64,000 bases of DNA from Jaenimonas drosophilae (taxonomy: Eukaryota; Euglenozoa; Kinetoplastea; Trypanosomatida; Trypanosomatidae). Location: the NCBI GenBank assembly GCA_030849065.1, contig JASAON010001655.1, positions 150,491 to 214,490 of the forward strand, written 5' to 3'. The notes under the pieces were generated by a model. The model ran no database searches. It had not been told where the DNA came from and saw only the letters and a list, made by a program, of their open reading frames with translations. The first letter of the stretch is position 1, and the number at the start of each line of letters is the position of its first letter. The position numbers and the translations under genes are program-made. Positions 9,531 through 18,121 of this stretch are shown in pieces.

Positions 9531-10259
9531 TTAGTTGCTGCGGTAGTTCTCGAGCTCCGCATCGAGCTGCTCGCGAGTGGGGGCGGGGCGGTGCGGAGCA
9601 CCACCACGACGATCATTGCGACGCCCACCGTTGTTGTTGTTGTTGTTATTGCGGTTGTTGTTGTTGTTGTTGTTATTGCGGCCGTTGTTGCTGTTGTTGC
9701 GGCCGTTGTTGTTGTTGTTGTTGTTGCGACCATTGTTGTTGTTGCGGTTGTTGTTGTTGTTGTTGCGGCCGTTGTTGTTGTTGTTGTTGCCACCGCGGCG
9801 GCCCTTATCTCCGCCACGACGAGACTCCACCGCATCGCGGCGGTCGCGCATGCGCAGACGGCGGCCGCGCGTGAAGGCGAAGCGGCGGCCCTCACCACCA
9901 CGTGGCATCAAATCCTCACGACGGACGAGGACGTAGCGCTCACGGCGGAGCTCGCGATCAAAATCATCATCACGGCGGAAGCGATCGCGGTTTCCACGGC
10001 GGAAGATGCCGCGGTCGCTGAAGCGGCGCACCACAGCGCGCTCGGGAGCAAAGCGACGGACACGGCGCACCTGCACACCTCCGCGGCCGAAACCTTCCAT
10101 CCGCGTGCGGCGCTCACTCACAATAAAGCGGCGTGGGGCCACCAAATCTTCGTTGTCGCTGCGACGGCGATCACGGGCGTCAGCGAGGGCCGAAACACGG
10201 CGCTTGTTGCGGTCGTAGAGCGTGCGCAGACGGCGGCGGTCATAATCATCACGGCCCAT
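9531..10259 (-). CDS. FoP/ALY-like RNA-binding export protein, Asn/Arg/Gly-rich
   Basis: A 242-residue, very basic protein. The N-terminal 150 residues are Arg/Asp-rich (RDDYDRRRLR, RRRSDNEDL). The centre holds Gly-Arg units separated by long Asn runs, encoded by a TTG-type repeat on the plus strand at about 9630-9790. The extreme C-terminus TREQLDAELENYRSN matches the helix found at the ends of FoP/CHTOP and ALYREF mRNA-export adaptors (LDAELDxY), which binds the DEAD-box helicase UAP56 in known members. There is no RRM. The family call rests on that C-terminal helix plus RG-rich composition, so it is moderate. The start at 10259 avoids an unlikely N-terminal extension. Confidence 0.78.
   Translation of the reverse strand: MGRDDYDRRRLRTLYDRNKRRVSALADARDRRRSDNEDLVAPRRFIVSERRTRMEGFGRGGVQVRRVRRFAPERAVVRRFSDRGIFRRGNRDRFRRDDDFDRELRRERYVLVRREDLMPRGGEGRRFAFTRGRRLRMRDRRDAVESRRGGDKGRRGGNNNNNNGRNNNNNNRNNNNGRNNNNNNNGRNNSNNGRNNNNNNNNRNNNNNNNGGRRNDRRGGAPHRPAPTREQLDAELENYRSN
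9630..9791. repeat. Coding trinucleotide repeat (poly-Asn) in the FoP-like gene
   Basis: Imperfect TTG/TTA units interrupted by GCGGCC/GCGACC encode N(4-8)GR and NR blocks on the minus strand. The frame stays open throughout, and the interruptions keep the RG spacing, consistent with selection on the protein. Confidence 0.85.
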
Positions 10260-10586
10260 GGTGATGGATGTAAAATGACGGTTGGAGGGGAGTGGGGTAG
10301 TACTAGTAGTAACGAAGAACACAAAGTGTGTGCTGAAAAGTAAGAAGAAGATGAGACAAGAGAGACGTGTTACATGACGTCATGGTGAGGGTACAAAGTG
10401 TGGTAGTGAAGAGAGCACTAAACTACCTGTAGTAGTAGTAGTAGTCTCTGTCATGATGTTATGAATGATGGTTGTTGTTGTTGTGGTTGAGTGGTGTTGC
10501 ACCACATCACACACACACGCACACATGTGTGTGTGCGTGTGAGGTGAGCTATACATCGGAGTATCTCACACACTGGTCAGTCCTTA
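10260..10586 (-). other. Intergenic upstream of the FoP-like gene
   Basis: Holds a TAG/TAC repeat near 10430-10445, a (TTG)n run near 10470-10485 and an inverted CA/TG stretch at about 10508-10545 (CACACACACGCACACATGTGTGTGTGCGTGTG) that could fold back on itself. No ORF is seen. Confidence 0.5.
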
Positions 10587-13500
10587 CTACTTGGCCCTTT
10601 CTGCCGAAATAACCCGTGAAGAGATGGCGTCACCGGTGTTGTGGCCCGTGATGAGTGTGGGCTGATCATGCAGCACACCCAGCTCCATCGAGACGGTGTC
10701 GGTGAGTGCCACGGTGCTAAAGACATCATCCTTGTCCGTGTTGGCCACCACAAGTGTGTTGTCAGTCATGATGAAGAAGGCCAAGTTGCCATAAACCGCC
10801 ATACAACGTGGGCCGTGATGCATGAGGTAGCTCGACGTGATGACGAGATCTGCCTTCACCGCCACGAAACACGCCTTGGTTGGGGAGGAGATGTTCTGCA
10901 CGCAGATGCGGTATATTGAGCCGGTGCCGTCCAGGAACGTGAGGATGCCCGACAGCGGATCCTTCTTGGCCATCAAGATGGGCTCCGGGTGGGTGTAGGT
11001 GGCACGTTCCGCACATCGTGCCACATTCCAGAGCCGAATGTTGCAATCTTCACCAACGGTGTAGGCCAAACTACCAAAGAAGGAGGCATGTAGTGTTCTG
11101 CCCGTGTGCCCCACCAGCCGGCAGAGCATCGAAGGCTCATCCATGTGGTAAATGAGGGAGCAGCTACTGCCATGCACGAAGTAGGTGAGACCAAAATATC
11201 CATCCTCCTCGGAGCGAAACAGATGCACCTCTGCCTCATCCAACGTATCGGATGGTAAGTAGCGCGTGGTTTCACTTCCATCCACGAGGTTGTGTTGGCG
11301 AATCACCAGCTCCCCGCTGGGTATGTAGAGCACCGTCTCATGGCCCATCACTACAGCACTGCGCGCGGAGCCCATCCGGTGCTGCATGCGCTTGCCCGTC
11401 TGGGTGGAGAAGAGGCCCAGTAGGTGTTGGGCATCCAAACAGGCAAAGATGGTGCTCGTGGAGTTGGTCGCCACCTCCGTGATGGCGGAGGTGGAGACCT
11501 TGGAGTTCTTCAGCCAGTTGGTTGTGAGGGAGCCCGCCTTCACTTGTGTGATGGAGGGCACGGGGGCGGCGAGAGACCACGACTTGATGCACCCCTCCGT
11601 GGTGGCGGCGTAGATGGTGTTGCCAAGCTCCAGCACCACCGCAAAGAGCCCAGCTGGGGCAGAGAGGGCCCCGACAGGCTTGCTGGTGCGTGCATCCCAC
11701 AAGAGAATGTGGCGGCCCGTGTTGGCGAACATCATGCTACCATCCTCGGTGAAGCGCAGGGTGCCAATCTCGCGCTCCCCATCAAACTCATTTGGCAGCA
11801 CCGACAAGCAGGTGCCCGTGATGGTCTTCCAGACCTTCACCCCTTCCGCCTGCCGCGTGAGGAGGTAGGAGCCGTTGGCCGTGAAGTGGAGGGAGGATAG
11901 TGGGGTTGAGCCGGTGGCCACGCGATGCACCAAATCACCCGTTGCCATCCACAAATAGAGCAAATTACCAACGCTGGAGGCGATGAGGCGGCCATCGGCG
12001 TTGCAGTGAACGAGACGGATCGGGCCATCGTGTTGCAACTTGATTGGGTTGGTGTGCTCATCATCGAGGAGGTACATATCGCACTGGGCAAGGAGCAGCA
12101 CACGGCTGCCGCAGAACTGCGCAGACTTGGCTGGGGAGGCGCCAATGTCGGGAAGATCCTGGATGGTGCGTTTGCGTGGGATATCCAAAATGCAGAGTGA
12201 GCTGGTGGCGCGGTTGACGGCGATGAGGATGGTGCCAAATGGATCCAGCGCATCCTCACGTGGGGTGGCGGTGAGCTCCGACACGAAGAAGAAGGATTTG
12301 CTCACAAAGTCCCACAGGAGGAGCTGCTCCGCACTCATCACCACCACACGTGTGCCTGTGGCCATGAGCGCGCCAAGAATCTTTTGGTTGTTTTCAAAGG
12401 GCATTGAAATTTTGGCCACACACTCGCCACTGCCGGAGCAAAAGACGCTCACGGTGTCGGGGGTGGAGGCCACCACGTACTCACCACGCCCGTGGAGGAA
12501 CTGGCACACCCCTTCGAGAGACCACGTAGAGACGCTCGTATCTTCCGAGCCACGGTTGGTTGGGTGGAGCACCGTGAGGGGCGGGCTCTCCAGCTTCTCA
12601 ATGGCGCTACGAAAGAAGGGTGAGAGGTTGTGCTTCAGCAGCACCGTCTGGAAGAGGTTCTGGGAGTCTCGTTGCACCTCCATCATGGCCCACTGGAGTG
12701 CCTCATCGTCCAGCTGCACATCCATCATATCACCCACGGTGTTGAGCTCCTCGAGGACCTCCTTGGCAAGGATCAGACGAAAGTAGGCGGCAATGACGTA
12801 GATGGCGGCATCCTTGCGACGAAGAATCATGTGCATCACCACGGTGTTAAGGAGAAGCCGCGATGCCCCGACAAAGTTGCCGTTGCTGACGAGGAGGGGC
12901 AGTGAGTAGAGCATCGCATTCACCATCTCTGGGCTCCGGGTGACCACCAGCCGGTAGAGATGATTCTCAACGAGCACGCTCACATGATCCACGTGCTCCG
13001 CATACATGGTAGAGACGGTGCCGCGAATGGTCTCGTGAGACAGTTGGGCCATGGATTCGGCACTCCAATCTACCAAATCGAGCTCCGCCAGCTGAAAGAG
13101 GGCGGGCAAGACACTATGCTTCTCACACGGCCCGAGCTCTTCACAAATGTAGAGGAGCTCAGGCACGGGCAGTGCCGCGAAGGAGAGGCACAACAAGATG
13201 TAGCGCAGGGTTATAGGGGAGTGAAAGCTCTCGAGGGAGGCACACATCTCGGCGATCACCTCCGATGTGGTGTCGGGCAAGCGTTCGAGCAGGTCGCAGG
13301 TGTCTGCCTCCGTTTGCGGTGCGCCATGTGGTTGGATGCATACAAACTGAATGTAGGCGGCCACGAGACGCGGATAGAGGAGAGTGGTGGATTCATCTTT
13401 TTGGAGGTAGGCGGCGTCGGCACCTTTGGCCGTCTTCTCGCCGCCGCCATCGCCGATGCTGCATTCCTCCATCCCGGAGAGATGAATGCCGCGCTCCGAC

Positions 13501-15242
13501 AAACAACGGCGGAGCAGATTAAGCCGGTGGCGCTCCCCAATCGGGAGTATGAGGCAGACGTAGGGCTGTGGTGAGCGCTTGCGCATGTAGGCGAGGATGG
13601 GGCTCTCCGTATTGAGAGAGATGGCAATCTTAATGTGGCCCGAGAAGCTGTTGGGGAGCCAATCCACGGCGGCGTTGCAATCCTGGCCGAGGGTATCTGC
13701 CGCATCGAGACGGGAGATGAGGAGGGTGATGGGCGGGCCGTGGTAGTTGGCGATGGCCTGATGCACCGCAGAGAGGAGGGCACCGATACTCGGGAATTCG
13801 AGGGATGAGGTGGGGGCAAAGACGCGGAGGATGGAGTACAGAATGACCACCACGTTTCGGTTTTTTAGATCCACGCTCATGTGAACGACCTTGGCCTGAA
13901 GCGAGGTGCGGTCGCCCACCGTTGTGCCGCCATCCATCTGCCGTTGGCGGAGGAAGTCGGCGGCGTAGCTTAGAATCTCCCCCTTGCCCAGGTTGCCGGC
14001 ACCAAAGAGGATGAAGGGGACACTCACCGCGGAGGAGTGGTCCTCGAGGTAGTTGAAGAGCACCGCCGACTTCTTCACGTGCAGGGCACCGAGGGCGGCC
14101 TCCCGCTTGGTGCGCGTGAGCTCATCAAGATTTTCAGGTTGTTGGCGCAGCTCCAGCGTAAGTTGGGAGTGGCGCAACGGATCCTCGGAGAAGGTTGTTC
14201 CGAGGGCCGCGATGAGGTCGCTCTGACAGCGGAGGGAGAAGACGGATGGCGTCAAGGCGCAGGCATCCTGCCCAACATCCGCCACGAGGTGTCTGTACGC
14301 CTCCCCATCGAAGCCCGCACTGTGCAGCCACTGCTTCGCCGGCACCACGTTGCTCTCCTCCGCCCGTTTGGAGTCATCGAGGGCGTACACAAACACATTT
14401 CTGGCGCACCGATAGACCGGATCGCGTAGTACCCCAAGCTTGCTTCGAAGTGGCTCCACCTCTGGGCGTTTCTCTGCCAGGACCATCGCCAGCGCATTCT
14501 GCTGAGCGGTGGTGAGTGGGTTGGGCCCAATGAAGGCCGTGCACCACGTCAAGCCATGATTGTTGGCCTCGCTGCAGCGCTTCACCTGGGCCGACACCTT
14601 CTCCATGGAATCTCCCTCCTTCAACGTCATGGGCGCCACGCGCACACGCATGCTCGCCACGTAGCTCCCAATCGTCTGGAGAACATCAGCGGCGTAGCGA
14701 CGGACCTGCTCAACATCGCCCAACACCAAAATGAAGACGGTGCGCCACGTCAGGAGGTCCCGCTGTGGGCCGTACGGGTAGAAGCCCTTTTGCTGAAACT
14801 CAGCGTTGCTATTGAGAGCATGCTGCAGGCGCTCGATCCACTCATCGGGCACCCCGCAGCCATCTAGACGCACCTTCACCAACGTGCGTTGGCGTCGCGC
14901 GGTTTCCCACAAGAGACGTACCGTGTGGGTGGAGATGGGGTTGTCGGAGAGGTCCACTGCTTCTAGGCTAGGGTGGCCCTCCTCCAAGGTCTTGCAAAAG
15001 TGCTCTACGCAGGCCGCATCTACACCATTCTTCTGCAGCAGCACCTCCGTGATGCCTTGGTGGTTATGGACGAAGTCCAGGACGGCGTGTACGCCAAGAT
15101 TTCCTAAGAAGGTTTTGGAGGCGTCAATGCGCTGCAGCCGCATCAGATCGGGCTGATCCAGCTGCGCCAGCACTTCTCGATTCGGTTTCACTCCATAGCG
15201 CTGGCAGGATTCCACGTAGGGCCCACGCCCGAGCTCTAACAT
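10587..15242 (-). CDS. LRR / NWD-like / STAND NTPase / WD40 giant protein
   Basis: A 1551-residue protein from the ATG at 15242, first after the acceptor at 15280. In order: short leucine-rich repeats (about 45-145, LEAVDLSDNPIS); a 165-300 region like the DUF4062/NWD module of TEP1, NPHP3 and NWD1 (TWRTVFILVLGDVEQVRRYA, later CTAFIGPNP); a P-loop region with GAGNLGKGE at about 413-421 and a Walker B-like LLISRLDAAD near 507-516; a helical winged-helix/arm region (about 560-900); and WD40 repeats from about 905 to the end (LLLWDF, GRLIASSVGNLLYLW, LLWDART, IRLWNVA). Walker A lacks the usual Ser/Thr after Lys, so ATP hydrolysis is doubtful. It may be a ligand-sensing scaffold; family members elsewhere act in cilia, RNPs or immunity. 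Confidence 0.87.
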   Translation of the reverse strand: MLELGRGPYVESCQRYGVKPNREVLAQLDQPDLMRLQRIDASKTFLGNLGVHAVLDFVHNHQGITEVLLQKNGVDAACVEHFCKTLEEGHPSLEAVDLSDNPISTHTVRLLWETARRQRTLVKVRLDGCGVPDEWIERLQHALNSNAEFQQKGFYPYGPQRDLLTWRTVFILVLGDVEQVRRYAADVLQTIGSYVASMRVRVAPMTLKEGDSMEKVSAQVKRCSEANNHGLTWCTAFIGPNPLTTAQQNALAMVLAEKRPEVEPLRSKLGVLRDPVYRCARNVFVYALDDSKRAEESNVVPAKQWLHSAGFDGEAYRHLVADVGQDACALTPSVFSLRCQSDLIAALGTTFSEDPLRHSQLTLELRQQPENLDELTRTKREAALGALHVKKSAVLFNYLEDHSSAVSVPFILFGAGNLGKGEILSYAADFLRQRQMDGGTTVGDRTSLQAKVVHMSVDLKNRNVVVILYSILRVFAPTSSLEFPSIGALLSAVHQAIANYHGPPITLLISRLDAADTLGQDCNAAVDWLPNSFSGHIKIAISLNTESPILAYMRKRSPQPYVCLILPIGERHRLNLLRRCLSERGIHLSGMEECSIGDGGGEKTAKGADAAYLQKDESTTLLYPRLVAAYIQFVCIQPHGAPQTEADTCDLLERLPDTTSEVIAEMCASLESFHSPITLRYILLCLSFAALPVPELLYICEELGPCEKHSVLPALFQLAELDLVDWSAESMAQLSHETIRGTVSTMYAEHVDHVSVLVENHLYRLVVTRSPEMVNAMLYSLPLLVSNGNFVGASRLLLNTVVMHMILRRKDAAIYVIAAYFRLILAKEVLEELNTVGDMMDVQLDDEALQWAMMEVQRDSQNLFQTVLLKHNLSPFFRSAIEKLESPPLTVLHPTNRGSEDTSVSTWSLEGVCQFLHGRGEYVVASTPDTVSVFCSGSGECVAKISMPFENNQKILGALMATGTRVVVMSAEQLLLWDFVSKSFFFVSELTATPREDALDPFGTILIAVNRATSSLCILDIPRKRTIQDLPDIGASPAKSAQFCGSRVLLLAQCDMYLLDDEHTNPIKLQHDGPIRLVHCNADGRLIASSVGNLLYLWMATGDLVHRVATGSTPLSSLHFTANGSYLLTRQAEGVKVWKTITGTCLSVLPNEFDGEREIGTLRFTEDGSMMFANTGRHILLWDARTSKPVGALSAPAGLFAVVLELGNTIYAATTEGCIKSWSLAAPVPSITQVKAGSLTTNWLKNSKVSTSAITEVATNSTSTIFACLDAQHLLGLFSTQTGKRMQHRMGSARSAVVMGHETVLYIPSGELVIRQHNLVDGSETTRYLPSDTLDEAEVHLFRSEEDGYFGLTYFVHGSSCSLIYHMDEPSMLCRLVGHTGRTLHASFFGSLAYTVGEDCNIRLWNVARCAERATYTHPEPILMAKKDPLSGILTFLDGTGSIYRICVQNISSPTKACFVAVKADLVITSSYLMHHGPRCMAVYGNLAFFIMTDNTLVVANTDKDDVFSTVALTDTVSMELGVLHDQPTLITGHNTGDAISSRVISAERAK

Positions 15243-15802
15243 TCTCGCCAAGATGCCGTGGCCGACAAAATATGTGAAGCTTTTTTTTTTGTGTGTGTGT
15301 GTGCAACCAATGAAGAAGGAGAAGAGGATGGTAGCCAACATCCGCATACATTTACAGCATGGGCAACACACATCATCACCATCAACGTGATGGAGAGAGA
15401 AGCCATGTTGTGGGCTTAGCTCACGTACTAATGCAACTGAGTTGTTTGCGCCGTCAAACGAACCCTCGCCCCACTTGGAACATCGCACGTGTTTAGAGTC
15501 GAGGAAGGCACCAAACAATGAAGAATCAAGAAAAATAGGGTGTGGCCACACAAATAAACGAAGGAAGGAGACGTGTGTGCGTGTGTGTGTGTGTGCGTGA
15601 TGGGATGAGTAGCGCGTGAGGGCATAGTCAGTCCAGTGAGAACCTGCCCACGTACAAACACACACACACACGCACAGAGAGAGAGAAACACACACCGGCA
15701 TTGGCAGTCCGCCTCACAAGCAACGGTGAAGTGGCACCACTGTGTATGCAACACACACACTCACACACACTCACACACACACTCTCTCTCTCTTTCCTCT
15801 GC
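15243..15802 (-). other. Intergenic, repeat-rich, with STAND-gene leader
   Basis: The acceptor of the giant gene (15280-15335) leaves a 37-base leader. The rest holds CA repeats at about 15655-15675 and 15750-15780, a CT run at 15782-15794 and GT repeats near 15573-15598. It is the 3' UTR of the alkyl-DHAP synthase gene, whose stop is at 15803. No gene is seen. Confidence 0.5.
15280..15335 (-). promoter_or_regulatory. Trans-splice acceptor for the STAND/WD40 gene
   Basis: On the minus strand CCTCTTCTCCTTCTTCATTGG (about 15307-15330) precedes a CA repeat and an A-run ending in AG at 15280-15281. Confidence 0.5.
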
Positions 15803-17677
15803 CTAGAGATGCGCCACGGGCTTGAAGGCGCCAGGGATGCCAATCTTGTCAAACATCATCTCAGATTTTTGGCGGCTGCGGAGGGCCTCCGCTGACTCAC
15901 CCGACTTGGGTGCGGCAGGAAGAAGCTTTCCGGGGTTGCAAATGTTCTTGGGGTCTACCTGGTGCTTGATGGAGTGAAGCAGGCTCATGCTGCCGGGCCC
16001 CATGAAACGGTTCATCCACGGGACGTGTTCGTAGCCGATGCCGTGGTGATGGGTGAGGTTGCCGGTGTAGCGGAGCATGGCCTCCATCGCACGGGTCTTG
16101 ATCTGCAAAAAGAGCTTGAGATCATTCTCATCCCCTTGGGCGCTGGCAAAGGTGAAGTAGAGGCAGCATCCATAGCGGTACTGGTGCGCGGTGTGGCAGC
16201 CGATCCAACCCGTCTTGCCATTCTCACGCCACACACTCCGTACGGCATCCTTCACCGCCCGCCAGCAGGGGATAGCCTGGGAGTAGAGCACACTCGTCTC
16301 AAACACATCGGCCCAGTGGGAGAGGGAGAGGGCAAAATCACGAATGTAGGGCAGATCGTACTTCTTCTCCTGCCAGCTCTCACCCGCCTTGCGGCCAATG
16401 CATACACCACCAAATGCTCGGTAGACGGCGGCCGTCTCAGCACGCTGAAACTGCACGCGTTTCTTGGTGCCCTCGAAGCCCACAATCACCAAGCTAAGTT
16501 TGCGGAGGTCCCAGCCTTTGCCTGTGGCGAGGAAGGTCTTCATGCCCTTGCTAATGAGGGCCTCCAGTGGGGTTGGGTTGGCCGTGCTCATGGCCATACT
16601 CATTCGGAAGTCGTCCTCGTCGTAGAGCCGCATCGTGCATGGACGAATGCCCTTCTTGTTGCAGGTGTAGAAGGCGTTGTAGGCGACCTCAAAGCTGGGG
16701 AAGAGGTAGCCTTCGTAGTGCTTCTCCTCCGGGATGGGCTCGAGCTTGACCGTGGCCTCGGTGATGATGCCGAAGCTTCCCTCGGAGCCAATGAAGAGGC
16801 CGTTGAGATCCACGCCACAGGTGCGGGAGGTGATGGGGGTCTCAATGATGCCCGTTGGGGTGGCCACCTTTACAGCCACCACCATCTCCTCAATATCTCC
16901 GTACTGGTTAGACATGGCACCACTCCCGCGTGCCCCAATCCACCCACCGAGGGTGGAGTGGGTGTAGCTATCAGGGTCGTGGCCCATCATGAACCCATAA
17001 CGGAAGAGCTGATCATCCAAGTCTGGGCCGAGAACGCCAGCCTCGAAGGTGGCGATGAGCGACTCACGGTCGATGCTCACCAAACGGTTCATGCGGCGCA
17101 TATCCACCGAGACCACCATGCGTCGCTCAAGCGGGTTGGCCTCTACACCACCAGTGACGTTGGTGCCGCCACCAAATGGAATCACCACCACGTTGTGCTG
17201 ATGCGCTAGCTCCATCAGCTTCACACAATCGCTGTGGTTGTTGGGGAGGACAATGCAGTCTGGGGCACGCTCCACGATTCCTCGGCGGACGCGCCACAAG
17301 TCGCGGTAGTTCTTGCCAACAATGTGTGCCAAGCGGCTCTTTCCATCTGGACGGATTTGCGATGCCTCAAAGTTGCTGGCCAAGTCCTGCATAAAGGCGG
17401 TGTGAATGATGGGCTTGTTTATCTTGGCCAGGGCCTCATCGAGGGAGATGCTCGGAGACATGGGCGGGATGGCCCGTGGACCTTCACCTCCGCCGATCTC
17501 CTTGTGCAGGAAGTCGAGCAGATTGCGGATGATCTTGCCATCGACGTGGCGCACCCAGTACTCATGAGAGTCATCGAGCTTCATCTGAAGGCCCTCCTCA
17601 CCCCATCCGTTCCATTTAATGTGCTCGTAGACCTCTGGCTTGTGGCTCGTGGCCTTGAGCGCGGATGGAGATTGCAT
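15803..17677 (-). CDS. AGPS: Alkyldihydroxyacetonephosphate synthase, glycosomal
   Basis: A 624-residue flavoenzyme that replaces the acyl chain of acyl-DHAP with a fatty alcohol to make alkyl-DHAP, the first ether-lipid bond. The FAD-binding (PCMH) domain shows VVVIPFGGGTNVTGGVE near residue 165-180 and HSTLGGWIGARGSGAMSNQYGD near 235-260. The C-terminal cap has the active-site-like HHHGIGYEHVPWM near 540-555. The protein ends in AHL, a type 1 peroxisomal (glycosomal) targeting signal of the kind reported for the trypanosome enzyme; animal enzymes use an N-terminal PTS2 instead. The ATG at 17677 is chosen because sequence upstream lacks conservation-like composition. Confidence 0.95.
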   Translation of the reverse strand: MQSPSALKATSHKPEVYEHIKWNGWGEEGLQMKLDDSHEYWVRHVDGKIIRNLLDFLHKEIGGGEGPRAIPPMSPSISLDEALAKINKPIIHTAFMQDLASNFEASQIRPDGKSRLAHIVGKNYRDLWRVRRGIVERAPDCIVLPNNHSDCVKLMELAHQHNVVVIPFGGGTNVTGGVEANPLERRMVVSVDMRRMNRLVSIDRESLIATFEAGVLGPDLDDQLFRYGFMMGHDPDSYTHSTLGGWIGARGSGAMSNQYGDIEEMVVAVKVATPTGIIETPITSRTCGVDLNGLFIGSEGSFGIITEATVKLEPIPEEKHYEGYLFPSFEVAYNAFYTCNKKGIRPCTMRLYDEDDFRMSMAMSTANPTPLEALISKGMKTFLATGKGWDLRKLSLVIVGFEGTKKRVQFQRAETAAVYRAFGGVCIGRKAGESWQEKKYDLPYIRDFALSLSHWADVFETSVLYSQAIPCWRAVKDAVRSVWRENGKTGWIGCHTAHQYRYGCCLYFTFASAQGDENDLKLFLQIKTRAMEAMLRYTGNLTHHHGIGYEHVPWMNRFMGPGSMSLLHSIKHQVDPKNICNPGKLLPAAPKSGESAEALRSRQKSEMMFDKIGIPGAFKPVAHL

Positions 17678-18121
17678 GGTGAGTGTGTGTGTAGATGGTT
17701 GTGTTGGCTCGGGTAAATACTGCTCAATGATGTAATTTCTTTTTTCCGTTTGTTCGTGTTCTTGTTGTTTGGATACGATAGCCGTGTGAGGTAGGACAGA
17801 GATACGTAGATGTACTTCTTTTAAATCTATACCCCCCAAAATAGGCAGACAAACAACAGCAATCAAGATGAGCGGTTCGTGAAGCCGCTAAAGACTCTAC
17901 TTGTGTGTGTGCTTCCTTGAGAAATTGAAATTGGATTGAGAAATTGGATGCGGATGATCAGCAAACATGGTAGGAACAGAGACAACACATGTCCCAAGAG
18001 AGGGAGCCTTCACGTACAACATCAGGAATGAAAAAACTATGTGGGTGAAGAGGGGTGGGGAGTTTTGGCAACAGCACAGGGGAGGGGTCAGCACCACCCC
18101 ATCCAGCAAATCCTTTGGTGC
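17678..18121 (-). other. Intergenic between LysRS and alkyl-DHAP synthase
   Basis: Contains a GT repeat near 17682-17692, A/T-rich sequence around 17735-17765 and 17815-17840, and the LysRS 3' UTR. No protein-like ORF and no RNA gene were noticed. Confidence 0.5.

Noticed and set aside
9504..10343. Plus-strand frame rich in Val/Ala
   Set aside because: It is the antisense of the Asn/Arg-rich FoP-like gene; Val and Ala runs come from the TTG repeat.
15243..15701. N-terminal extension of the STAND/WD40 protein
   Set aside because: Cys/Val/His low complexity from CA/TG repeats, upstream of the likely acceptor.
15962..17209. A 415-codon open frame on the plus strand
   Set aside because: It is antisense to alkyl-DHAP synthase, whose domains are unmistakable; its translation has no recognisable motif.
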